From Paraburkholderia monticola (GTDB taxonomy: Bacteria > Pseudomonadota > Gammaproteobacteria > Burkholderiales > Burkholderiaceae), in assembly GCF_001580545.1 (NCBI RefSeq), contig NZ_LRBG01000035.1, positions 62,001 through 126,000 of the forward strand: a DNA stretch of 64,000 nt. The letters are read 5' to 3'. Below are positions 15,953 to 24,845 of the stretch, one piece after another. The notes below the pieces were generated by a model. The model was not told where the DNA came from and made no database searches. It saw only the letters and a list, made by a program, of their open reading frames with translations. Both the position numbers and the translations under genes were made by a program. How positions within the stretch are numbered: position 1 is the stretch's first letter; the number at the start of each line of letters is the position of its first letter.

Positions 15953-18223
15953 ATGATGAGAAGTAAGCTGACGATGCCTTTTGCCGCAAGCGCCATTGCC
16001 TGTGGTGTCGCGCTGGTACTCGCCGCCTGCGGCAACGGCAACGGTATCAGTGACCCGCCAGCGCCGGCCGATCCCGACGCGCGCGCCGATGCGCGTGCCG
16101 CCGCGCTCGTCGCGCAGTTGACGACCGCCGAAAAGATCCAGCTCGTACACGGCGTGGGCATCCCCAACGCGGGGCTAGGCGGTCCGTATCCGGCCGGCGT
16201 CAATGGCGCCGGCTACATTCCCGGCGTCCCTCGGCTCGGCATTCCGGGCCTTGCGATGGCCGATTCGGCCGGTGGCGTCAATGTCGTCAACTCGAACGCG
16301 ACGGCGCTGCCCGCGCCGGTGGCGCTCGCGGCAAGCTGGGACCCCACGCTCGCGAACGAATACGGCGCGCGCATCGCGACCGAGCTGCGCGTGCTCGGCT
16401 ATGGCGAAGGTCTCGGCGGCGGCGTCAATCTGGCGCGCGAGCCACGCAATGGCCGCACCTTCGAGTACATGGGCGAGGACCCGGTACTGACCGGCACGCT
16501 AAGCGCCGCGCGCACGATCGGCACGCAGGCGCAGAACGTCATCGCGACGATCAAGCACTACGCGATGAACGATCAGGAAACGAATCGCATGACCAGCAAC
16601 TCGGTCGTCGACGAACGCACGATGCGCGAGACCGAGCTGCTCGCGTTCGAACTCGGTGTGACGCAAGGCAAGCCCGGCAACGTGATGTGCTCGTACAACC
16701 TGGTGAACGGCGTGTACGCGTGCGAAAACCCGTATCTGCTGACCACCGTGCTGAAGAACGAGTGGGGCTTCAAGGGCGTAGTGCAGTCGGACTGGACCGC
16801 CACGCATAGTACGGTCGCCTCGGCGCTGGCCGGACTCGATGAAGAAGAGCCCGGCGATACCAGCGGCGGACCGTCGTTCCCGGGCTTCACGATCACGTCG
16901 TATTTCAGCACGGCGCTCACGAGCGCGGTCAATGCCGGCAGCGTGCCGATGTCGCGGCTCAACGACATGGTCCAGCGCAAGCTTCGCACGATGATCCGTT
17001 ATGGCATCTTCGATTCGCCGCCCACCACCGGCGGCAGCGTCGATCAGAACGCGGGCAATGCGCTCGCGTTGCAGGTCGCGCAGCAATCGTCGGTCTTGTT
17101 GAAGAACGCGGTGGCGAGCGGCGATTCGCAGCCGGTGCTGCCGTTGAATGCGGCGGGGCTGTCGTCGATCGTCGTGATTGGCGGGCATGCGGATGCGGGC
17201 GTGCTGTCGGGTGGCGGTTCGGGCGCGGTGCCGGCGGCCGCGGGCAACGCGGTGTCCGGTTGCGTGTCGTCGTCGCCGCTCCTGAGCACCTGTGCGACGT
17301 GGTACAAATCGGCGCCGCTGGCCGCGATCCAGGCGAAGGCGCCGAACGCGAGCGTGACGTTCGTCGACGGCACGAACGCGAGCGCCGCGGCCACCGCCGC
17401 CGCGAAGGCGGACGTGGCGATCGTGTTCGCGACGCAATGGGAAACCGAGGGCGCGGATTTGTCGAGCCTGAGCCTGCCGAGCAACACGACCGACAGCTAT
17501 AACCAGAGCTACGACCAGAACGCGCTGATCACCGCGGTCGCGGCGCAAGCGAAACGCGTGATCGTCGTGCTCGAGAACGGCAGTCCGGTTCTGATGCCGT
17601 GGCTCGGCAACGTGCACGGCGTGCTCGAAGCGTGGTACCCGGGCGTGCAGGGCGGCCAGGCGATTGCCGATCTGCTGTTCGGCGACGTGAACCCGTCCGG
17701 CAAATTGCCGATCACGTTCCCGGTGCAGGACGCGGATCTTCCGCAGCCGGCCATCTCTGCCACCGATACTACCGTCACCTACAGCGAGGGCCTCTTCATG
17801 GGTTATCGCTGGTACGACGGCAAGCAGATCGCGCCGCTGTTTCCGTTCGGCTATGGGCTGTCCTATACGAGTTACAGCTACTCGGGCCTCAATGCGCAAG
17901 TGGATGCGAGCGGCAACGTGACCGTGACCTTTACCGTCAAGAATTCGGGCTCGCGTGCGGGCTCGGAAATCGCCGAAGTGTATGCCGCGTTGCCGAGTGG
18001 ATTGGGCGAACCGCCGAAGCGACTGGTCGGCTGGCAAAAGGTCGCGCTACAGGCGGGGCAGTCGCAGCAGGTCAGCGTTTCGGTCGCGCCGAAGCTGCTG
18101 TCCACATGGGATGCGACCAACCACGTGTGGAAGCTCAACGGCGGCGTCTATCAGATGATCGCAGGAGCTTCTTCGCGTGATCCGAATGCGCTGACGGCAT
18201 CGGTGACGATCGCGGGGCATTGA
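15953..18223 (+). CDS. Glycoside hydrolase family 3 beta-glucosidase-like lipoprotein
   Basis: Encodes 756 residues. The N terminus is a lipoprotein signal with lipobox LAAC (ALVLAACGNGNG), so the protein is probably anchored in the outer membrane or periplasmic face. The GH3 N-terminal barrel shows LAREPRNGRTFEYMGEDP, NVIATIKHYAMNDQE (KH motif), and the nucleophile Asp280 in GVVQSDW. The C-terminal GH3 domain and a Fn3-like domain (about 660-740) follow. It would release glucose or another sugar from beta-glucosides; substrate unknown. Start: GGAG at 15944-15947 precedes adjacent ATGs at 15953 and 15956. A SusD/TonB partner is not seen nearby. Confidence 0.93.
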   Translation: MMRSKLTMPFAASAIACGVALVLAACGNGNGISDPPAPADPDARADARAAALVAQLTTAEKIQLVHGVGIPNAGLGGPYPAGVNGAGYIPGVPRLGIPGLAMADSAGGVNVVNSNATALPAPVALAASWDPTLANEYGARIATELRVLGYGEGLGGGVNLAREPRNGRTFEYMGEDPVLTGTLSAARTIGTQAQNVIATIKHYAMNDQETNRMTSNSVVDERTMRETELLAFELGVTQGKPGNVMCSYNLVNGVYACENPYLLTTVLKNEWGFKGVVQSDWTATHSTVASALAGLDEEEPGDTSGGPSFPGFTITSYFSTALTSAVNAGSVPMSRLNDMVQRKLRTMIRYGIFDSPPTTGGSVDQNAGNALALQVAQQSSVLLKNAVASGDSQPVLPLNAAGLSSIVVIGGHADAGVLSGGGSGAVPAAAGNAVSGCVSSSPLLSTCATWYKSAPLAAIQAKAPNASVTFVDGTNASAAATAAAKADVAIVFATQWETEGADLSSLSLPSNTTDSYNQSYDQNALITAVAAQAKRVIVVLENGSPVLMPWLGNVHGVLEAWYPGVQGGQAIADLLFGDVNPSGKLPITFPVQDADLPQPAISATDTTVTYSEGLFMGYRWYDGKQIAPLFPFGYGLSYTSYSYSGLNAQVDASGNVTVTFTVKNSGSRAGSEIAEVYAALPSGLGEPPKRLVGWQKVALQAGQSQQVSVSVAPKLLSTWDATNHVWKLNGGVYQMIAGASSRDPNALTASVTIAGH

Positions 18224-18299
18224 GCGCCGACGTGTCGAGCTAGAAAGCCTGGCGGCGGGGTACGGGGTCGAGCACCGTATCCCGCTCGAGCGAGTACAC

Positions 18300-18704
18300 C
18301 TATACGCCAGGCAGACGATACGCAAACTCATACGAATGCGCGCCGTCGACGATATCGATCCTGAACTCGCCTTCGATACCGCTCAGTTCCCCCGTGCCCG
18401 AATCCGGCACGACGGTTACCGCCAGCGACGAAGCACCGCGGCTCATCACGCCGATATGCTGCAGCACGAACGTGCCACGCTTGCCCGCAAGGGTGCCGGT
18501 GACCTGTTCGAGCGCGACATAGCCGGCCGAGCCTTTGACGCTCGTCATCGCGCTCAGCATTTGCCCATGGGTGGTCGCGGCGAGATCGCCGGAGATCTGC
18601 TTGTCGATCGACATGCGGCCGAGCTTCGATTCGGCGTCCGCGTTTTCGAACGGCATTGGTTGAAGTGCGACGATGAAGGTGCCTTTTGCGATGTGCTGGG
18701 TCAT
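18300..18704 (-). CDS. DUF3224 domain-containing protein
   Basis: Encodes 134 residues. The pattern TQHIAKGTFIVALQPMPFE, then LGRMSIDKQISGDLAATTHGQML and GTLAGKRGTFVLQHIG with SGELSGIEGEFRIDI-like ending, matches DUF3224, a beta-barrel-like family of unknown function. There is no signal peptide. The start at 18704 has AGGAGG about 8 bases upstream. It stands alone, convergent with the GH3 gene. Confidence 0.88.
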   Translation of the reverse strand: MTQHIAKGTFIVALQPMPFENADAESKLGRMSIDKQISGDLAATTHGQMLSAMTSVKGSAGYVALEQVTGTLAGKRGTFVLQHIGVMSRGASSLAVTVVPDSGTGELSGIEGEFRIDIVDGAHSYEFAYRLPGV

Positions 18705-18803
18705 CGGGATTTTCCTCCTGGCTTGAACGGGCGGCGGCGAAGTGGTGAAACGAAACGCGGCGCTTCCGAAACGTAGCACACGTCGCGATCGGGACGCTGC
18801 GCG

Positions 18804-19739
18804 CTAAACGCTTTCACCGGTGCCGAACGCGTCGGCAAATTCGCGCTTCAGCCACGCCAGCGCCGGATCCTGGTCGTGAGCGGCCGTCCACATCAACGAA
18901 ACTTCGTAGCCCGGCACGTCGAACGGTAGCGGACTCATCGCGAGACCGAGCGCATCGCGCCACACGCGGCCGATGAACTCCGGCACCGTCGCGATTGCCG
19001 CAGTGCGTTGCACGATGAACGGACTCGTCGCGAAGTTCGAACTCGAAAACACGACCTCGCGCTTCAGTCCCTGCATCTCGAGCCGTTCATCGATGAAGCC
19101 GTGCAGCTCGGCACTGAACGAAGTCAGCACGTGGCGGTGTTTCAGAAACTCGTCCATCGACAGATGCTTGCGGCGCGTCCTGACGAGCCGCGGGTTGTAG
19201 ACGCTCACGAAGCGCCATGCAAACAGCGGCAAGCGTCGCTGCCACGGCACGCACTCGCGGAAGACGCCGACCGCCAGTTCGATCGCGCCCTCGTCGAGCA
19301 TCGCGGCGGCGCGCGTCGAATCGGTGGAGCGCGCGATCAGCTTCACGCCGGGCGCTGTGTCGGCGAGACGCGCCATGATGTCCGGCATCAACAGCAATTC
19401 GAGCGAATCGCTGAGGCCGATGCGGAAGACGCGCTGCGCGCGTGCCGGATCGAAGACGGACGGCTGCGTGAGCGCCTGATGCAGCGATTGCAGAAACGGC
19501 TCGATCTGCCGCGCGAGTTCGAGCGCGCGCGGCGTCGGCGTCATGCCTTGCGGCGTGCGCACGAACAACTCGTCTCCGAACGTTTCGCGCAAGCGCTTCA
19601 GCGCGCCGCTGACGGCCGGCTGACCGAGAAACAGCCGCTGCGCGGCACGCGTGACGCTGCGCTCTTCCAGCAGCGCGCGGAAGGTCAGCAGAAGGTTCAG
19701 GTCGAAGCGCCGAAAATCATTTTCAATGATGTTGGCCAT
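18804..19739 (-). CDS. LysR-family transcriptional regulator
   Basis: Encodes 311 residues, usual LTTR length. The N-terminal HTH (about 10-70) includes FRALLEERSVTRAAQRLFLGQPAVSGALKRLRETFGDELFVRT, of the NodD/LinR-like subgroup. The effector domain follows. The ATG at 19739 was chosen because the HTH begins about 11 residues later; the longer frame runs into the divergent promoter. It is divergent from the SDR at 19822, only 82 bp apart, so that SDR is the probable target. Confidence 0.9.
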   Translation of the reverse strand: MANIIENDFRRFDLNLLLTFRALLEERSVTRAAQRLFLGQPAVSGALKRLRETFGDELFVRTPQGMTPTPRALELARQIEPFLQSLHQALTQPSVFDPARAQRVFRIGLSDSLELLLMPDIMARLADTAPGVKLIARSTDSTRAAAMLDEGAIELAVGVFRECVPWQRRLPLFAWRFVSVYNPRLVRTRRKHLSMDEFLKHRHVLTSFSAELHGFIDERLEMQGLKREVVFSSSNFATSPFIVQRTAAIATVPEFIGRVWRDALGLAMSPLPFDVPGYEVSLMWTAAHDQDPALAWLKREFADAFGTGESV

Positions 19740-19821
19740 GACATTAAACGATTTGAGTGATAGGCACGCAACGCGCATTCTACTGCCACGGGGTCTTCCG
19801 TTCACTCTCAGGAGCAATGAC

Positions 19822-20541
19822 ATGGACTGGCAAAATCAGAAGGTCGTGGTGCTGGGCGGCTCGTCGGGTATCGGGCTCGCCACGGTGATGCGGCTGGCCG
19901 CTGCCGGCGCGAGCGTCGTCGCGGTCGGGCGCGACCGCGCCAAACTCGACGATGCGTTGGGCGGCATCGCGGGACAGGTGACGGGTGAGGCGCTCGATTG
20001 CACCGATCGCGCGGCGCTGGAACGCTTCTTTGGCCGGCTCGGCCGGATCGATCATCTGGTGATGACGCTGTCCGGCGGCGAGGGCGCGGGGCCGTTTGCG
20101 GAGCTCGATCTGGCGGCGCTGCGACGCGGTTTCGAGGCCAAGTTCTGGCCGCAGCTCGAAGCGGCGCAGACCGCGCTGCCCACGCTGCGCCGTGACGGCA
20201 GCCTGACGTTTCTGACCGCGATTTCGGCACGCATCGCGAATCCGGGCACAGCGGGCCTGGGCGCGATCAACGGCGCGCTCGAAAGCATGATCGGCACGCT
20301 GGCGCGCGAGCTAGCGCCGTTGCGGGTGAATGCGGTATCGCCGGGTGTGATCGATACGCCGTGGTGGGACAGGTTTCCCGCGAGCGTGAAGAGCGAGCTG
20401 TTCCGTCAGCAGAGCGAAACCTTACCGGCGCGGCGCGTCGGCCAGGCCGACGATGTCGCGCACGCGCTGCAGTTTCTGCTGGAGAACACGTTCATGACGG
20501 GGGCGGTGATCGAATGTGATGGGGGACTGCGGCTGCTGTGA
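19822..20541 (+). CDS. SDR-fold protein lacking the YxxxK catalytic motif
   Basis: Encodes 239 residues. The Rossmann motif GGSSGIG and the C-terminal PGVIDTPWW / AVIECDGGLRL segments are clear SDR features. Where classical SDRs have Y-x3-K before ALE, this protein reads LGAINGALESM, so Tyr and Lys are replaced by Leu and Asn. The serine region (FLTAISARIA) is partly kept. It may be a non-canonical reductase or a nucleotide-binding protein without classical activity. Start at 19822 follows AGGAG (19810-19814). A divergent LysR gene lies 82 bp away. Confidence 0.88.
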   Translation: MDWQNQKVVVLGGSSGIGLATVMRLAAAGASVVAVGRDRAKLDDALGGIAGQVTGEALDCTDRAALERFFGRLGRIDHLVMTLSGGEGAGPFAELDLAALRRGFEAKFWPQLEAAQTALPTLRRDGSLTFLTAISARIANPGTAGLGAINGALESMIGTLARELAPLRVNAVSPGVIDTPWWDRFPASVKSELFRQQSETLPARRVGQADDVAHALQFLLENTFMTGAVIECDGGLRLL

Positions 20542-20628
20542 AGCAGCAGGGCGGGAATGCTGCAACCGCGCTTCGCCCGCTCGTTCATCGCCCCGCGCGT
20601 GGGCGCACGGCCCAGCGCGGGTTCATGC

Positions 20629-21891
20629 TCAGGCGGCCTCGCGGCCGGCAGGCACCGCACCCGCGGGCTGCACCTGCGCGAGATGGCGCAGCAGCTTCGT
20701 CACCATCAGCACGACGACGAACGCGAGAACGACGAAGAACAGCGCGAGCGGCGTGAGCACCTGCACCGACACGAAGCCGGCAAGGCCCATCATCGCCGAC
20801 GACACCAGCAGCAGCGCGCAACCGAGAATCGCGCTCGTCAGACCCGCGATGTGCGGGAACAGCGAGTTGCCCTTCGCCATCAGCGTCGGATACATCGCGC
20901 CGGCGCAGAAACCCATCACGAGCACGGGCGTCGCGAGTGTCCACACGCGCAGGCCGACCGTCAGCGCGAGCAGCAGCATCGCGATCGACGCGGCCGCCAT
21001 CAGCCGCGCGCCAATGCGCAGACGTTGCTCGGCGCTCGGCAGACCCGGACCGTGCAGGCGATTCGACAGCCCGCCGAGGAAGTACATCATGCCGATGCCG
21101 AGCGCGAGGTAGCCGAAGAAGGTCGGCGGCTTGTGCAGTGTGGTCTGGACCATGAACGGCCCGACGATGTTGAACACGAGCAGGATGCTGTAGCACAGGC
21201 CCTGCGCGAGAAAGCAGCTCTGGAACACGGGGCTCGCGAGCACTTTGCGGGCGTTGACGGCGAGGGTGCGCGGTTCGAGATGCACGGGCTTGGGCAAGGT
21301 CTCGCGATAACGCCACAGCAGCGCCCACATCACCAGCGAATAGATCAGCAGGAACACGAGGCACGCGCGCCAGCCGAAGGCCGTTTGCAGATGCGCGCCG
21401 ATCACCGGCGCGATGATCGGCGCGAGCCCCCACGCGATCGACATGTACGTGAACGCATGCAGCAACGCCTGGCCCGCGAACGAATCGGTGATGATCGCCT
21501 TCGCGAGCAGGTTCGTGCTCGCGATGCCGAAGCCCTGCAGCGCGCGGGCGAGGATGAAGGTCTCCAGATTCGGCGCCGCGAGCGACAGCAGACAACCGAT
21601 CGTGTAGATCGTCAGGCCGAACGCGAGCACGCGCTTGCGGCCGTATGCGTCGGCGATCGGGCCGAAGACCAGCTGCCCGAACGCGTACGCGGCCATGTAG
21701 CCGGTGACGCTCGTCTGGATCGCCTGTGGCGAGGTGCCGAAGTAGCGCGCCATCGCGGGCAGCGCGGGCACGTAGATGTCGATGGCGAGCTGCCCGGCGG
21801 ACGCGAACAGGCAAACCAGGAACAGCAGGAAGCGCGGTGAGTTCGGGGCGGAGGCGGTGGAAGCGGGGTGGTCGGCGGTAGCGTGGGTCAT
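20629..21891 (-). CDS. Bcr/CflA-family MFS drug exporter
   Basis: Encodes about 420 residues with 12 predicted membrane helices. The signature SVTGYMAAYAFGQLVFGPIADAYGRKRVL (loop 2-3 motif) and the first-helix segment AGQLAIDIYVPALPAMARYFG are typical of Bcr/CflA transporters (bicyclomycin, sulfonamide or chloramphenicol-type export). It acts in the inner membrane as a proton-drug antiporter. I chose the Met at 21891; the Met at 21927 is an alternative. It is convergent with the SDR gene and stands alone; no dedicated regulator is adjacent. Confidence 0.9.
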   Translation of the reverse strand: MTHATADHPASTASAPNSPRFLLFLVCLFASAGQLAIDIYVPALPAMARYFGTSPQAIQTSVTGYMAAYAFGQLVFGPIADAYGRKRVLAFGLTIYTIGCLLSLAAPNLETFILARALQGFGIASTNLLAKAIITDSFAGQALLHAFTYMSIAWGLAPIIAPVIGAHLQTAFGWRACLVFLLIYSLVMWALLWRYRETLPKPVHLEPRTLAVNARKVLASPVFQSCFLAQGLCYSILLVFNIVGPFMVQTTLHKPPTFFGYLALGIGMMYFLGGLSNRLHGPGLPSAEQRLRIGARLMAAASIAMLLLALTVGLRVWTLATPVLVMGFCAGAMYPTLMAKGNSLFPHIAGLTSAILGCALLLVSSAMMGLAGFVSVQVLTPLALFFVVLAFVVVLMVTKLLRHLAQVQPAGAVPAGREAA

Positions 21892-22119
21892 GGGTGCATC
21901 GAAAGGGAATCCTGGCGGCGCGGGCATCGATGCGTTCGGATGTCGAACGGAAAAGACGGGGACGCGCCGGCATTATCGCCGCGTATTGTGCCCGTGGTCT
22001 GGCGGGGAGTGGGATTTTCCCTGGTGGGGGTGTGGAATGGTGTCGCCCGCGGAGGTGGTCCGCGGGTAGGCGAATGGGCGGATAGAGCCGAAGGTGTCGC
22101 TAACGCGCAGCAACCTCGC

Positions 22120-22404
22120 TTATTTCGCGCAGTCCTCGATCGCCTGCAGCAATGCGCCCTGATCCGCCGGATCCTGGAAGAACGCAACGAAACTCGCATG
22201 GGTGTCGTTTGCGATTCGACCGGAGCAGTCTTTGCCCTTCAGCGGGGGCTGAGACGCCGTCCAGATCATCGCCATGACGGCGAAGGCCAGCACGACGCCC
22301 GTGAACACGAGCCCGAGCAGTAACGACCTGGCGTCGTCCGAGATCGTGTCCAGCCGATGCGAAGCCTGCTGCGACTCGCAACGCCGTGTCGAAGATGAGT
22401 TCAT
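22120..22404 (-). CDS. Small single-pass membrane protein
   Basis: Encodes 94 residues: a hydrophilic start, one transmembrane segment (about 29-50, LLLGLVFTGVVLAFAVMAMIW) and a C-terminal domain with two cysteines (KDCSGRI and IEDCAK) that could form a disulfide in the periplasm. I do not recognise the family. It is divergent from the LysR gene at 22528 (123 bp apart) and could be its target. The coding signal is fair; function unknown. Confidence 0.6.
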   Translation of the reverse strand: MNSSSTRRCESQQASHRLDTISDDARSLLLGLVFTGVVLAFAVMAMIWTASQPPLKGKDCSGRIANDTHASFVAFFQDPADQGALLQAIEDCAK

Positions 22405-22527
22405 GCCGATGGCCCCCGATAGTCCGCGTTGAAAAATCCTCCGCCACCATCTTCCATCCGCACGTAAGATTGGAAAAGTTGAGTTTGCTGACCACCTGAT
22501 TCAGTTTTTCTGAGCGACGCCATTCCG

Positions 22528-23412
22528 ATGAGAGAGATCAGTCTCGACCGCTTGCGCACCCTCGTTGTAGTCGCAGACCTCGGCTCCTTCGCCGAGGCCG
22601 CGCGCGTTCTGCATCTCGCCCCGCCCACTGTCAGTCTGCACATCGCGGATCTCGAGAGCCGTGTCGGCGCGCCGCTGCTGTCACGCAAACGCGGTCAGGT
22701 GCGAGCCTCGGCGATCGGCGAGACACTCGTGGCCTATGCGCGTCAGTTGTTGACCGGTGCCGAGCAGGCCCTGGAAGACGTACGGAGACAGGTCGAAGGG
22801 CTCGGTGGACGCGTTCGGCTCGGCGCTTCCACCGCGGCCATCGCGAATCTGTTGCCGCGGGCGTTGGAACGGCTGGCCACGGAGCATCCCGGAATCGATG
22901 TGCAAATCGCCGTGCTGACTTCGCAGGAAACGTTGACGCGGCTCGCGGAGGAATCGCTCGACGTGGGCATCGTGGCACTGCCGCAATCGCCGATACGTGG
23001 GCTAGCGATCGAAAAATGGCGCCGCGATCCTGTCGTTGCGTTCATGCCGGCAGGCTGGACGTGTCCGGCGCGCATCACGCCGCAATGGATCGCCGCGAAG
23101 CCGCTGATCCTCAGCGACGCCAGCACGCGGCTTTCCCGTTTGACGACGGAATGGTTCAGCGCGGCGGGGCAGCACCCTACGCCGCGCATCCAGCTCAACT
23201 ATACGGAGGCGATCAAGAGCCTCGTGGCCGCGGGATACGGCGCCGCGCTGCTGCCGCAGGAAACGAGCGGCGCGGCGGCCGATGCGCGCATCGTCACGCG
23301 CGCGCTGCGCCCGGCGCTATGGCGGCAGTTGGGTCTGGCCTATCGCGCGGGCACGGTGGAGCGTCCGACGCAGCATGTGCTGGATGTATTGCGGAGTTTG
23401 CGATTGAACTAG
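22528..23412 (+). CDS. LysR-family transcriptional regulator
   Basis: Encodes 294 residues. The HTH occupies residues 4-63 (LDRLRTLVVVADLGSFAEAARVLHLAPPTVSLHIADLESRVG), and a periplasmic-binding-like effector domain follows (VRLGASTAAIANLLPRALERL onward). Divergent from a small membrane protein gene; followed 12 bp later by a convergent GST gene. The target is unknown; position suggests the small membrane protein. Confidence 0.9.
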   Translation: MREISLDRLRTLVVVADLGSFAEAARVLHLAPPTVSLHIADLESRVGAPLLSRKRGQVRASAIGETLVAYARQLLTGAEQALEDVRRQVEGLGGRVRLGASTAAIANLLPRALERLATEHPGIDVQIAVLTSQETLTRLAEESLDVGIVALPQSPIRGLAIEKWRRDPVVAFMPAGWTCPARITPQWIAAKPLILSDASTRLSRLTTEWFSAAGQHPTPRIQLNYTEAIKSLVAAGYGAALLPQETSGAAADARIVTRALRPALWRQLGLAYRAGTVERPTQHVLDVLRSLRLN

Positions 23413-23424
23413 CGCGAACAGGTG

Positions 23425-24069
23425 CTAGGTCGCTGCCGCTTTCCGTCTCTCCAACTCCTCGCCATAAAGCACGTTCTCTTCCGCCAACGCTTTTGCAACG
23501 GACGCCCTGCGCGTGAGCCGTTCGTAATACTGCTGAACGGAGGGCCACTGAGCAAGCTCGACGCCGGCATAGCGCGCCCAGGTCAGCACAGGAACCAGAT
23601 AAGCATCCGCCACCGAAAACCGCTCCAGCAGGAACTCGCGATCGCGCAAGTGTTGCTCGAGCAGATCCAATCGCAGCGCTACCTTTTTGCGCGTATAGGC
23701 ATGAACGTCGGCGGGCGCGAACGGATCGAGCAACGGCACGAACACGGCCTTATGCAACTCGGTGCTGATGAACCCTAGCCATTCCTGCAATTTCGCGCGT
23801 TCGGCCGTGCCGGGCTGCGGCGCGAGCGCGGCTGCCGGAAATGCGTCAGCGACATACGGCAGGATCGCGGTGTTTTCTCTCAGCAGCCAGCCGTCATCGG
23901 TACGCAGGACGGGTACCTGGCCCAGCGGATTGATCGGATAGAAATCGGAGCCGTCGCGCAGCCGCTTCGATTTCGTGTCGACTTCGATAAAACGTGCCTC
24001 GGCTCCGGCCTCGTAAAGCGAAATACGCGTGGCGAGCGAACAAGCGAGCGGCGAAAAATAAAGCTCCAT
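23425..24069 (-). CDS. Glutathione S-transferase, beta-class-like
   Basis: Encodes 214 residues. The N-terminal thioredoxin-fold domain has Cys10 in FSPLACSLATRISL, the position used by bacterial beta-class GSTs, and the glutathione-binding GQVPVL and ENTAIL (ExT/S) motifs. The C-terminal helical domain starts near residue 85. It conjugates or reduces electrophiles with glutathione in the cytosol. It is divergent from a TetR gene with a short promoter region holding an inverted repeat, so it is probably induced by that regulator's ligand. Confidence 0.92.
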   Translation of the reverse strand: MELYFSPLACSLATRISLYEAGAEARFIEVDTKSKRLRDGSDFYPINPLGQVPVLRTDDGWLLRENTAILPYVADAFPAAALAPQPGTAERAKLQEWLGFISTELHKAVFVPLLDPFAPADVHAYTRKKVALRLDLLEQHLRDREFLLERFSVADAYLVPVLTWARYAGVELAQWPSVQQYYERLTRRASVAKALAEENVLYGEELERRKAAAT

Positions 24070-24098
24070 GCTGTTACCTCCGGTCGTCGGTGTCAGTG

Positions 24099-24122
24099 TT
24101 TTTGTACTATAGTGAACAAAAA
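24099..24122. promoter_or_regulatory. Candidate TetR operator between GST and TetR genes
   Basis: An A+T-rich inverted repeat, TTTTTGT (24099-24105) and ACAAAAA (24116-24122), surrounds CTATAG in the 74-bp gap between the divergent GST and TetR genes. Spacing and position fit an operator covering both promoters. Regulator binding is inferred. Confidence 0.5.
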
Positions 24123-24143
24123 TCGACGACGCCAGAGAATTTT

Positions 24144-24824
24144 ATGCATACCAGTACAAAACCTGAAAAACGTCCACGCGGACGACCGCGCAACTACGAT
24201 TCGCATCAGGCGATGAACGATGCGCGCGACGCGTTCTGGCATGGCGGCTATTCGGGCACCTCGCTCGATGCGTTGAGCGAGGCGACCGGCATGAACCGGC
24301 CGAGCCTGTATGGCGCCTTCGGCGACAAGCACGCGTTGTATCTCGACACGCTCGATCGCTACATCGCGCTTGGCCGTGACGAGATGCAAGCCGCGCTGCA
24401 TGGCGATCGGCCACTCGCCGATGCGTTGCTCGCCGTGTACGAAGGTGCGCTGGCGCTTTACTTTCCGCGCGGCGAGGTGCCGCGCGGGTGTTTTCTGATC
24501 GGTACGGCGGCGGTGGAGTCGAGAGCGGATGAGGAAGTGCGCGGCAAGCTCGCACACGGCCTCGCCACGTTCGACGCCGAGTTCGAGCGTCGGCTCGAAC
24601 GCGCGCAAGCACAAGGCGAACTCGATGCGGCCGCGAGTCCGGCGCTGCTCGCCAAAGTCGCATCGGCGATTCTGCACAGTCTGGCGCTGCGCTCGCGCGC
24701 GGGCGACTCGCGCGAGTCGCTGCTCGCGACGGCGCAGGCTGGTGTCGCAATGATCTGCGGGACGCCAGCCGAAACACCGGCGAAGACATCAGCCAAAAAG
24801 CGGCGCAAAAAGTCTCACGACTAA
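24144..24824 (+). CDS. TetR-family transcriptional regulator
   Basis: Encodes 226 residues. A basic arm (KPEKRPRGRPRNYD) precedes the TetR HTH (about 25-70, GGYSGTSLDALSEATGMNRPSLYGAFGDKHALY). The ligand domain has CFLIGTAAVES, typical of the subgroup with C-terminal TetR_C_16-like domains. A Lys/Arg-rich tail (SAKKRRKKSHD) ends the protein. The Met at 24144 was chosen because the basic arm starts there; the upstream frame crosses the shared promoter. It is divergent from the GST gene, its probable target. Confidence 0.9.
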   Translation: MHTSTKPEKRPRGRPRNYDSHQAMNDARDAFWHGGYSGTSLDALSEATGMNRPSLYGAFGDKHALYLDTLDRYIALGRDEMQAALHGDRPLADALLAVYEGALALYFPRGEVPRGCFLIGTAAVESRADEEVRGKLAHGLATFDAEFERRLERAQAQGELDAAASPALLAKVASAILHSLALRSRAGDSRESLLATAQAGVAMICGTPAETPAKTSAKKRRKKSHD

Positions 24825-24845
24825 AGCGCCGCCACCCAGCGCCGC

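Noticed and set aside
16499..18037. Long antisense frame across the GH3 gene
   Set aside because: The same Arg/Ala-rich shadow pattern; the GH3 frame has all expected motifs.
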